NCBI RefSeq assembly: GCF_965662505.1
Contig: NZ_CBFIHX010000112.1
Location: 1-11,138 of the forward strand
Direction: 5' to 3'
Origin: Pseudomaricurvus sp965662505
GTDB taxonomy: Bacteria > Pseudomonadota > Gammaproteobacteria > Pseudomonadales > Cellvibrionaceae
Length of the DNA: 11,138 bases
The notes under the pieces were generated by a model. It had not been told where the DNA came from, searched no databases, and worked only from the letters and a program-made list of their open reading frames with translations. This document shows, one piece after another, positions 1 through 5,710 of this stretch. Both the position numbers and the translations under genes were made by a program. Every line of letters starts with the position of its first letter. Position 1 is the first letter of the stretch.

Positions 1-195
1 ACCTGTTCCCGCCTCAACGACACAGACGTGCCCCTCGCTGTCCCGGACATTTTCGTCATCCAGGTGAATACCGCCGAGGGTCTTGGCGATTTCGGCAATC
101 ATCAGTTTCTGACCATAGCGAGCTTTGAGCTCCTTGTTGTTCAGAAACTCGGTGTAGGCCGTCTGGATGGTTTTTTTCAGTTCGGGAGTCAGCAT
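1..195 (-). CDS. dinG: DinG-type ATP-dependent DNA helicase, N-terminal part (cut by window edge)
   Basis: Only the first 65 codons are present; the rest lies left of the window. The protein opens MLTPELKKTIQTAY and continues with YGQKLMIAEIAKTLGG (about residues 27-42), the Q-motif-like lead-in of DinG/YoaA helicases. It breaks off in VVEAGTG (residues 59-65), the start of the Walker A loop. DinG proteins of this family are XPD/Rad3-like 5'-3' helicases with an iron-sulfur cluster that unwind R-loops, D-loops and forks; neither the cluster domain nor the later helicase motifs can be checked here. The ATG at 195 is the only plausible start: the frame has no other start codon before an upstream stop at 232-234. 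No good Shine-Dalgarno sequence precedes it. No LexA box is visible in the 129-bp gap to pgi, although E. coli dinG is SOS-controlled. The paralogue YoaA is a less likely alternative. Confidence 0.78.
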   Translation of the reverse strand, partial: MLTPELKKTIQTAYTEFLNNKELKARYGQKLMIAEIAKTLGGIHLDDENVRDSEGHVCVVEAGTG

Positions 196-280
196 ATGAG
201 CGTGAAGGTGCCGTTGGCAAAAGGGAGCAGTTTACCGTTTTCCGGCGGCGGGGGATATTGGAAAAAGTGGATGTTGTTTC

Positions 281-311
281 CGCTCACCCTGAGCCTGTCG
301 AAGGGTGAGCG
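281..311. repeat. Palindromic element (10-bp arms) downstream of pgi
   Basis: CGCTCACCCT (281-290) pairs perfectly with AGGGTGAGCG (302-311) around the 11-nt loop GAGCCTGTCGA. It starts 13 bp after the pgi stop codon and is the only strong hairpin in the pgi-dinG gap. It could help end pgi transcription, but no T-run follows the hairpin in the leftward direction, so it is not a classical intrinsic terminator. The core CCTGAGCCTGTCGAAGG resembles, from memory, a dispersed palindromic repeat seen in many proteobacterial genomes; that likeness is unchecked here. Confidence 0.6.
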
Positions 312-324
312 AGGGGGCAGGCTG

Positions 325-1974
325 CTAGCGCTGTAATATCTTCTCGGCCAAAGCCCGGGTTGAGCTGTCCCAATCGTCCGGTAGTTTTCCACTCTGCAGT
401 GCGTCGGCGATGGTGGTGCCGAGCTGTTTGCCCAGCTCCACGCCCCACTGATCAAACGCGTTGATGTTGAGCAGAACACTCAAAACATAGACCTTGTGCT
501 CATAGAGCGCGATCAGGCTGCCCAGCGAGCGGGGAGTGAGCTGATCGAGGATCAGTGTATTGCTGGGGCGATTACCTGGGATGACCTTGTGAGGCGCCAG
601 CTGATCAGCCTCGGCTTTTGACTTGCCAGCATCTGCCAGCTCCTGCTTGGCTTGTTTCAGGGATTTGCCTTCCAGCATGGCCTGGCTTTGACTGAGGCAG
701 CAGGCGAGCAGCTGTTGATGTTGGCCGCTATAGGGGTGGTTGGGCTTAAGGCTGGTAATAAAGTCCACCGGAATCATCTGGGTGCCTTGATGGAACAGCT
801 GATGAAACGAGTGCTGACCGTTACTTTCTTCCGTGCCCCAGATGGCGATACCGGTAGGGTGATCAACCGATTTGCCATCGAGATTGACGGATTTGCCCAG
901 GCTTTCCATGTCCAGCTGTTGCAGAAAGTCGGGGAAGCGTTGCAGCTGGTGGCAATAGGGCAGGGCGGCCTGACTTTTGGCGCCCCAGCACTGACTGTAC
1001 CAGAAGGTGATAAAAGCCAGAATCACGGGCATGTTGTGCTTGAAGTCGGCGCTGGCAAAGTGCTCGTCCATGCTGGCGGCGCCATCGAGAAGCTCCTCAA
1101 AGGCTTGCCAGCCCACGGCTAAGGCAATCGGCAGACCGATTGCAGACCAGAGCGAATAGCGTCCTCCGACCCAGTCCCACATGGGAAAGATGTTCGCCTC
1201 ATCGATACCGAATTCAATGGCGCTTGTCAGATTCGTACTGATGGCGACGAAGTGATGTTTTAAATTGTCGATGCAACAGCCGCTGCTGATGATCCACTGG
1301 CGCGCGGCTTTGGCGTTTTCCAGCGTTTCCAGGGTGGTGAAAGATTTGGAGGCGACAATAAACAGCGTAGTTTCCGGATTCAGCGTTTTAAGTGTGTGGT
1401 GAATTTCGGCACCATCAATGTTGGCTACAAAGTGCACATTGATTTGCGGCAGATGGAAATCTGACAGCGCTTTGCAGACCATTCTGGGGCCCAGATCGGA
1501 ACCGCCAATGCCGATGTTGACGACGTCGGTGATGGTCTTTCCGGAATGGCCCTGCCATTGGCCTTCGTGGAGCTTGGTGACAAAGGCCGACATCTTGTCT
1601 TTGGCTGCACGAATTTCATCCTGCACGGCGGCTTGGGGAAGAGCCGAATCGGGCCGTTGCCGCAGAGCGCTGTGCCAGGCAGGGCGGTTCTCTGTGTTGT
1701 TGACGTGTTTCCCTGTGAGCAAGTTTTCAATGGCCTGGCTGAGGTTGCAGTCCTCGGCCAGTGCCAGCAGGTGTTTGATGGTGGTTTCGTTCAGATGATT
1801 TTTGGAGTAGTCCAAAAACAGGGATTCAACCTGCAGTGAATAGTGTTCTGCTCTGTGGGGGTCCAGTTGGAACAGCTCGCTCAGATCGCTGTTCCAGGCC
1901 TGTTTGTGCGCGAGTAAGGTTTCCCAGTGAGGGAGATGCTGTGACAGGGTGGTGCGAGCGTCAATAGCTTCCAT
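325..1974 (-). CDS. pgi: Glucose-6-phosphate isomerase
   Basis: Interconverts glucose 6-phosphate and fructose 6-phosphate in the cytosol, linking glycolysis, gluconeogenesis and the pentose phosphate routes. From the chosen ATG the protein has 549 residues, the length of E. coli Pgi. Family signatures are intact: DVVNIGIGGSDLGP (about 150-163), FPMWDWVGGRYSLWSAIGLP (263-282), the QQLDMES segment with catalytic Glu357, NGQHSFHQ with His388, GNRPSNTL (467-474) and FDQWGVELGKQLG with Lys516. Glu, His and Lys match E. coli 355, 386 and 514 at a constant +2 offset. The frame stays open upstream to 2073, but the extra 33 residues do not look like family sequence. GAGG lies about 12 nt before the ATG at 1974, a rather long spacing. 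A TTG seven codons upstream is less likely. The gene ends in TAG. Confidence 0.97.
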   Translation of the reverse strand: MEAIDARTTLSQHLPHWETLLAHKQAWNSDLSELFQLDPHRAEHYSLQVESLFLDYSKNHLNETTIKHLLALAEDCNLSQAIENLLTGKHVNNTENRPAWHSALRQRPDSALPQAAVQDEIRAAKDKMSAFVTKLHEGQWQGHSGKTITDVVNIGIGGSDLGPRMVCKALSDFHLPQINVHFVANIDGAEIHHTLKTLNPETTLFIVASKSFTTLETLENAKAARQWIISSGCCIDNLKHHFVAISTNLTSAIEFGIDEANIFPMWDWVGGRYSLWSAIGLPIALAVGWQAFEELLDGAASMDEHFASADFKHNMPVILAFITFWYSQCWGAKSQAALPYCHQLQRFPDFLQQLDMESLGKSVNLDGKSVDHPTGIAIWGTEESNGQHSFHQLFHQGTQMIPVDFITSLKPNHPYSGQHQQLLACCLSQSQAMLEGKSLKQAKQELADAGKSKAEADQLAPHKVIPGNRPSNTLILDQLTPRSLGSLIALYEHKVYVLSVLLNINAFDQWGVELGKQLGTTIADALQSGKLPDDWDSSTRALAEKILQR

Positions 1975-2012
1975 GAAATGACTTTGCCTCAAAAAAAGAA
2001 GTTTGTGGGTCA

Positions 2013-2041
2013 ATAATAGCCGCGCAAGCGCCAAGTGTGCA
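2013..2041 (-). promoter_or_regulatory. Candidate sigma-70 promoter for pgi
   Basis: Read leftward, TGCACA (complement of 2036-2041) and TATTAT (complement of 2013-2018) are 17 bp apart. Transcription would start near 2006, giving a leader of about 30 nt before the pgi ATG. The -10 box is good, the -35 box only fair (4 of 6 consensus bases). This was inferred by eye from box matches only. Confidence 0.3.
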
Positions 2042-2151
2042 GTGATCAGTTCAAACTTGCGATTGTCTGGCACATATATGATGACTGGCTGAGTGTTGTC
2101 CTGTGCGTTGCTGTGAACTCTGTGTGTTGGTCTGCGTCTGGTTTTGACTGT

Positions 2152-2189
2152 AGTTCAAGAATGTATCGTGAGTTCAAGCAAGTATCGTG
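2152..2189. repeat. Tandem 19-bp direct repeat upstream of pgi
   Basis: Two abutting 19-bp units, 2152-2170 and 2171-2189, match at 17 of 19 positions. Both begin AGTTCAAG and end GTATCGTG; the two differences are at unit positions 9 and 11. The units are non-coding and sit about 180-215 bp upstream of the pgi start, between pgi and the end of ispB. Paired operator half-sites or a simple local duplication are both possible. Confidence 0.8.
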
Positions 2190-2238
2190 CGAGAACAGAC
2201 ACTTTTCTGAGTGGGGCAAGTCTGCGGTCGGAGGCGGA

Positions 2239-2266
2239 GTTGGAGTAAGGGGGGTGTTGGAGTAAG
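2239..2266. repeat. 11-bp direct repeat, period 17, beyond the ispB 3' end
   Basis: GTTGGAGTAAG occurs at 2239-2249 and again at 2256-2266, separated by GGGGTG plus flanking G. The region is G-rich on the plus strand. It lies between the ispB terminal hairpin and the 19-bp tandem repeat. No function is evident. Confidence 0.7.
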
Positions 2267-2271
2267 CAGGG

Positions 2272-2289
2272 GAGGGCATGTGTGCCCTC
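2272..2289 (-). terminator. Small hairpin just after ispB
   Basis: GAGGGCA (2272-2278) and TGCCCTC (2283-2289) form a perfect 7-bp stem with a 4-nt loop, starting 5 bp past the ispB stop codon in the direction of transcription. A C-rich stretch rather than a U-run follows, so intrinsic termination would be weak. It may instead protect the 3' end of the message. Confidence 0.4.
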
Positions 2290-2294
2290 AGTTA

Positions 2295-3269
2295 TCAGTG
2301 ATCCCGTCCCACGGAGAAATCAGCCAGTTGGCTCATGGCTTGTTTGAAGCGGCTTTCGGGCAAGTGAGACAGTTGGGCAATGGCCAGGTCGGCTTGTTGG
2401 CGAGCGCTGTCGGCAGTGTACTTGAGTGCGCCGGTGGTGTTGACGATCTCTACGATCTGCTCCAGCTGATCGATGCCGCCTTCGCGGATGGCGGTAGCGA
2501 TGATTTCAGCCTGTTGAGGGCTGCCTTCACGCATGGCGAAGATCAGTGGCAGTGTGGGTTTGCCTTCTGCCAGATCATCGCCGACGTTCTTGCCGAGGGC
2601 TTCGGCGTCACCTTCATAATCCAGGGCGTCGTCCACCAGCTGAAATGCGAGTCCGAGATGGTAGCCGTATAGCTTCAGGGCTGTGCGTTGCTCGTCACTG
2701 GCTTCTGACAGCACGGCGCCCACTTCGCAGGCGGCCTCAAAAAGAGCGCCGGTTTTTTTGTAGATCACTTCCAGATAGTTTTCTTCGCTGACGCTGGGGT
2801 CTTTGGCGTTTACCAGCTGCTGCACTTCACCTTCGGAGATGGTGTTGGTGGTGTCAGACAGAATCTGCATGATGTCCATATTGCCGATGGCGACCATCAT
2901 CTGAAACGCACGGGAATAGAGAAAGTCACCCACCAGAACGCTTGGAGCATTGCCCCATTTGGCATTGGCGGTCAGGCGGCCACGGCGCATGTCGGAGATG
3001 TCCACGACATCATCGTGTAGCAGGGTGGCGGTGTGGATAAATTCGATAATGGCAGCCAGGTCGAGGTGTCTGGTGTTGCCCTCTTTTTCGGTATAACCCA
3101 GGGCGTTGGCTGTCAAAAGCACCAAAAGAGGGCGTAGGCGCTTGCCTCCAGCTTCCACAAGATAGTGGCCAATGTTCTCAACCAGATCAACGTTGGAGTG
3201 TAATTGGTCAATGATCAGTTGATTGACGGCGCTGAAATCACCTTCAACAGCTTTATGAAAAGGCAGCAT
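2295..3269 (-). CDS. ispB: Long-chain (octaprenyl-type) polyprenyl diphosphate synthase
   Basis: Extends farnesyl diphosphate with isopentenyl diphosphate to make the all-trans side chain of ubiquinone. The protein has 324 residues, normal for the family. It shows GGKRLRP (41-47), the first aspartate-rich motif HDDVVD (Asp86, 87, 90) followed by MRRG, GEVQQL (147-152), KKTGALFEA (171-179) and the second motif FQLVDDALDY (Asp213, 214, 217), then GKNVGDDLAEGKPTLPL. Small residues precede the first motif (HTATLLHDD), as in E. coli IspB, consistent with a long product; the exact chain length, eight or nine units, cannot be read off. The ATG at 3269 is fixed by an in-frame stop 6 bp upstream. Oddly, CCCCCC rather than a Shine-Dalgarno sequence precedes it. 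Two in-frame stops, TGA and TAA, close the gene. It is divergent from rplU, a common arrangement in gammaproteobacteria. Confidence 0.96.
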   Translation of the reverse strand: MLPFHKAVEGDFSAVNQLIIDQLHSNVDLVENIGHYLVEAGGKRLRPLLVLLTANALGYTEKEGNTRHLDLAAIIEFIHTATLLHDDVVDISDMRRGRLTANAKWGNAPSVLVGDFLYSRAFQMMVAIGNMDIMQILSDTTNTISEGEVQQLVNAKDPSVSEENYLEVIYKKTGALFEAACEVGAVLSEASDEQRTALKLYGYHLGLAFQLVDDALDYEGDAEALGKNVGDDLAEGKPTLPLIFAMREGSPQQAEIIATAIREGGIDQLEQIVEIVNTTGALKYTADSARQQADLAIAQLSHLPESRFKQAMSQLADFSVGRDH

Positions 3270-3315
3270 GGGGGGTTAATATCCAGAAAAGAACAATGGG
3301 GAAGCGTAGACGGGC

Positions 3316-3344
3316 ATGCTATGGGGGTGGCGGAAAGCTGTCAA
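3316..3344 (-). promoter_or_regulatory. Sigma-70 promoter for ispB
   Basis: Read leftward, a perfect -35 box TTGACA (complement of 3339-3344) and a -10 box TAGCAT (complement of 3316-3321) are separated by 17 bp. The expected start is near 3309, giving a leader of about 40 nt before the ispB ATG. The -35 box and spacing are ideal; the -10 box matches 4 of 6 consensus bases. Confidence 0.62.
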
Positions 3345-3433
3345 GAGAAGGCTTGGGAGTGCGTCAGTCAGAAGTATGAGAGGGGTTCCAATAAATAGGA
3401 TGAGAAATTGCTCTACGGCGGTCATGATCGGGC

Positions 3434-3462
3434 TTGCGGCGATTCGTCGTTTGCCGTATGAT
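3434..3462 (+). promoter_or_regulatory. Candidate sigma-70 promoter for rplU-rpmA
   Basis: TTGCGG (3434-3439) and TATGAT (3457-3462) are 17 bp apart. Transcription would begin near 3469, leaving about 160 nt of leader before rplU. The stretch after the -10 box is GC-rich (CTGCGCCCC), a feature often found at growth-rate-controlled promoters. No better box pair was found nearer to the gene. Confidence 0.45.
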
Positions 3463-3632
3463 CTGCGCCCCTGCCGCTTGCTGTCTTTAATTTGGGTGAC
3501 AAGCTTGACTTTAAGTTGAGGTCAAAGGCGGATTATTGAACTGAGTTAGGTATACGACGCAAGCTCTTCCTGAAAGCGAACCAGGTGTCTGGCGCTGCTT
3601 CGTGTCGTCCAATGTCTAATTGGAGCATGTAA

Positions 3633-3944
3633 ATGTACGCAGTATTTAAAAGTGGTGGCAAGCAACACCGCGTAGTGGAAGGCGAAACCCTGAAGCTGGA
3701 AAAAATTGAAGTAGCTACTGGTGAATCCATCGACTTCGACGAAGTCCTGATGGTTGCCAATGGTGAAGACATCAAAATCGGAGCTCCGGTTGTTGATGGC
3801 GCTAAAGTAACTGCCGAAGTGGTTAGCCACGGTCGCGGCGAGAAGGTGAAAATCATCAAATTCCGTCGTCGTAAGCACTCCATGAAGCGCCAAGGTCACC
3901 GTCAGTGGTACACCGAGGTGAAAATCACGGGTATCAAAGGTTAA
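3633..3944 (+). CDS. rplU: 50S ribosomal protein L21
   Basis: A 103-residue protein of the usual L21 length. It opens MYAVFKSGGKQHRV and ends with the conserved GHRQWYTEVKITGIKG. The basic segment KVKIIKFRRRKHSMKRQGHRQ (about 73-93) is the 23S rRNA-binding part of the family. L21 sits in the large subunit, where it binds 23S rRNA and contacts L20. GGAG lies 7 nt before the ATG. rpmA follows after 53 bp on the same strand, and the pair is probably one transcript ending at the strong hairpin after rpmA. Confidence 0.98.
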   Translation: MYAVFKSGGKQHRVVEGETLKLEKIEVATGESIDFDEVLMVANGEDIKIGAPVVDGAKVTAEVVSHGRGEKVKIIKFRRRKHSMKRQGHRQWYTEVKITGIKG

Positions 3945-3997
3945 TCGAGTTAATCGTATTTTTATTAACTCAAGCATTCATTGAAGGAGTTTGACTC

Positions 3998-4255
3998 ATG
4001 GCTCACAAAAAAGCTGGTGGTAGTACTCGTAACGGTCGCGACTCAGAGAGTAAGCGACTCGGTGTCAAGCGTTTCGGCGGTCAAGTCGTAATCGCTGGTA
4101 ACATTCTGGTACGTCAGCGCGGAACTAAATTCCACGCTGGTGAGAATGTTGGCATTGGTAAAGATCACACTTTGTTCGCAAAAGCCGATGGCGTTGTGAA
4201 GTTTGAAGTGAAAGGCGATAAAAACCGTAAGTTTGTCAGCATCGTTGCCGCGTAA
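3998..4255 (+). CDS. rpmA: 50S ribosomal protein L27
   Basis: An 85-residue protein beginning MAHKKAGGSTRNGRDSESKR, the hallmark N-terminus of L27, whose tail reaches the peptidyl-transferase centre and helps place tRNA ends. It also shows RQRGTKFHAGENVGIGKDHT (about 40-59). There is no cleavable N-terminal extension of the kind known in Firmicutes. AAGGAG lies 8 nt before the ATG, a strong ribosome-binding site fitting a highly expressed gene. It is co-oriented with rplU and followed by an intrinsic terminator. Confidence 0.98.
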   Translation: MAHKKAGGSTRNGRDSESKRLGVKRFGGQVVIAGNILVRQRGTKFHAGENVGIGKDHTLFAKADGVVKFEVKGDKNRKFVSIVAA

Positions 4256-4309
4256 GTCGCAGCAATAATACTGATTAACGGGTTTGGGGGGTTAACCTCC
4301 TGCCTTAAC

Positions 4310-4344
4310 AAAAGCCCCGTCATCCATGATGGGGCTTTTGCGTT
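4310..4344 (+). terminator. Intrinsic terminator after rpmA
   Basis: AAAAGCCCC (4310-4318) pairs with GGGGCTTTT (4331-4339), and the intervening GTCA/TGAT extends the stem to 13 bp (one G-U pair) around a TCCA loop. The T-rich continuation completes a classical terminator. It separates the ribosomal-protein pair from obgE, so obgE needs read-through or its own promoter. Confidence 0.9.
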
Positions 4345-4364
4345 TTGAAAACCTGAATTTTTAA

Positions 4365-4417
4365 CCCCAAAGCCGAAGCTTGTAGAGATAAAGCTTGTAG
4401 AGAAAATCGCTTTGGGG
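4365..4417. repeat. Inverted repeat enclosing two 13-bp direct repeats upstream of obgE
   Basis: CCCCAAAGC (4365-4373) and GCTTTGGGG (4409-4417) are perfect 9-bp inverted arms. Between them AAGCTTGTAGAGA occurs twice, at 4376-4388 and 4391-4403, with a 15-bp period. The structure lies between the rpmA terminator and the obgE start. It may be an operator, a large leader hairpin or the remains of local duplication; no function can be assigned. Confidence 0.75.
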
Positions 4418-4449
4418 CTCGGTGGCACGAATGCCATCCTATATTGGCT

Positions 4450-4466
4450 GTATACTGGGTATACCC
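4450..4466. repeat. Overlapping palindromes in the obgE upstream region
   Basis: GTATAC occurs at 4450-4455 and 4459-4464, and GGGTATACCC (4457-4466) is a perfect 10-bp palindrome. TATACT (4451-4456) would make a good -10 box for obgE, with the start about 30 bp before the ATG, but I see no matching -35 box at 16-18 bp. If TATACT is a promoter, the palindrome would overlap its start site, an operator-like position. Confidence 0.4.
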
Positions 4467-4489
4467 CTGTCGAGTACCGGAGAAGTCTC

Positions 4490-5683
4490 ATGAAATTTGT
4501 TGATGAAGCGCCAATTTATGTGGCCGCAGGCAATGGCGGCAACGGCTGCATGAGCTTCTGGCGGGAAAAGTTCGTGGCCAAAGGTGGTCCCGACGGCGGT
4601 GACGGCGGCGATGGCGGTAGTGTCTATCTGGAGGCCGATAGCGAACTGAACACGCTGGTGGATTACCGCTATCAGCCAAAATATCGCGCCGAAAATGGCC
4701 AGTCTGGCCGTGGTGCTAATTGTACGGGAGCTAAGGGCTCCGATCTGATCTTGAAGGTGCCTGTGGGTACCACCGTTCTGGATGTGGATACCGAAGAGAA
4801 GCTGGGTGACCTGACGGAGGTCGGGCAGCAGCTGATGGTGGCTCGTGGCGGTTTCCACGGTATCGGTAATGCGCGGTTTAAATCGTCTGTGAATAGGGCG
4901 CCGCGGCAGACCAAGCCGGGCCAGCCGGGCGAAGAGCGTAATTTAAAACTGGAATTGAAAGTCCTGGCAGACGTGGGATTATTGGGCTTGCCCAATGCGG
5001 GCAAAAGCACCTTTATTCGCGCCGTGTCCTCCGCCAAACCCAAGGTAGCGGATTACCCTTTTACCACGTTGGTGCCCAATCTTGGGGTGGTGAAGGTTCA
5101 GGCGCACCGCAGCTTTGTGGTAGCGGATATTCCCGGGGTGATTGAAGGCGCTGCGGAAGGTGCCGGGCTGGGGATTCGTTTCCTTAAGCATTTGACTCGC
5201 TGCCGTATTTTGCTGCATCTGGTGGACATGTCGCCGTTTGACGGCTCTACTCCAGCAGACAATGCTCAGGCAATTATTGATGAGCTGGGCGAGTTCTCAC
5301 CGACTCTGGCCAAGCGTGATCGCTGGTTGTTGTTGAATAAAGTGGATCTGTTGCCGCCGGATGAGGCGGAGGCTCGCTGCCAGGAAGTTATTGATCAATT
5401 GGGCTGGGAAGGTCCGGTGTTCCGTATTTCTGCAATCAACAAGCAGGGAACGCAGGAGTTGTGCGGTCAGGTGTTGGATTATCTGGAAGAGCGCTGGGAT
5501 GCTGAAAAGGCGGATCCAGAGTTGGCTGAAGCGGAGTTCGACACGCAAGAGGCCATGCAGGAAGAAGCTCGTGAGCGTATTGAAGAGTTGCGCGAACGCC
5601 ACCGTGCGCAGCGTCTGGCGTCCAAAGATGATGACGATTTTGATGACGACGACTACGATGTCGATTTTGAGTATGTGCCTTAA
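4490..5683 (+). CDS. obgE: Obg GTPase (ribosome assembly, stress response)
   Basis: Essential GTPase that binds the 50S subunit during late assembly and responds to (p)ppGpp in studied species. The 397-residue protein has the three-part Obg layout. A glycine-rich Obg fold (1 to about 158) includes KGGPDGGDGGDGGSVYL. The G domain carries G1 GLPNAGKST (166-174), G3 DIPG (213-216), G4 NKVD (283-286) and G5 SAI (314-316). A charged C-terminal tail ends in an aspartate run (about 380-391). The frame is open upstream to 4412, but the family start MKFVDEA and GGAG 7 nt upstream fix the ATG at 4490. proB follows after 27 bp, so the two are probably co-transcribed. The short acidic tail resembles that of E. 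coli ObgE, not the long TGS-like domain of some Gram-positive Obg proteins. Confidence 0.97.
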   Translation: MKFVDEAPIYVAAGNGGNGCMSFWREKFVAKGGPDGGDGGDGGSVYLEADSELNTLVDYRYQPKYRAENGQSGRGANCTGAKGSDLILKVPVGTTVLDVDTEEKLGDLTEVGQQLMVARGGFHGIGNARFKSSVNRAPRQTKPGQPGEERNLKLELKVLADVGLLGLPNAGKSTFIRAVSSAKPKVADYPFTTLVPNLGVVKVQAHRSFVVADIPGVIEGAAEGAGLGIRFLKHLTRCRILLHLVDMSPFDGSTPADNAQAIIDELGEFSPTLAKRDRWLLLNKVDLLPPDEAEARCQEVIDQLGWEGPVFRISAINKQGTQELCGQVLDYLEERWDAEKADPELAEAEFDTQEAMQEEARERIEELRERHRAQRLASKDDDDFDDDDYDVDFEYVP

Positions 5684-5710
5684 GGCCTGAAGGGGCAGGA
5701 AACAGTCAGG

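Larger units (their letters stand above)
1975..2294. other. pgi-ispB intergenic region
   Basis: About 320 bp without a convincing gene; the small open frames here match no family I recognise and have no good start signals. It holds a weak candidate pgi promoter near its left end, a tandem 19-bp duplication (2152-2189), an 11-bp direct repeat (2239-2266) and a small hairpin just after the ispB stop codon. Both flanking genes read leftward, so the region is the ispB 3' flank and the pgi 5' flank. Confidence 0.6.
3270..3632. other. ispB-rplU divergent promoter region
   Basis: A 363-bp gap with no supported gene. It contains a leftward ispB promoter and a candidate rightward rplU promoter about 100 bp apart. 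If the rplU promoter is right, the rplU leader is about 160 nt. Within it TTGAC (3505-3509) and GTCAA (3521-3525) form a short inverted repeat. Many ribosomal-protein leaders bind a regulator, but nothing here identifies one. Confidence 0.6.

Noticed and set aside
1975..2073. Extension of pgi by 33 codons upstream to an ATG at 2073
   Set aside because: The added residues do not resemble Pgi, and the shorter start gives exactly the family length of 549 residues.
2035..2279. Small open frames on both strands between pgi and ispB
   Set aside because: No recognisable family, no good start signals, and overlap with the tandem repeats.
4412..4489. Extension of obgE upstream of its ATG
   Set aside because: The family start MKFVDEA is at 4490 with a good ribosome-binding site; the extension runs through the promoter region and repeats.
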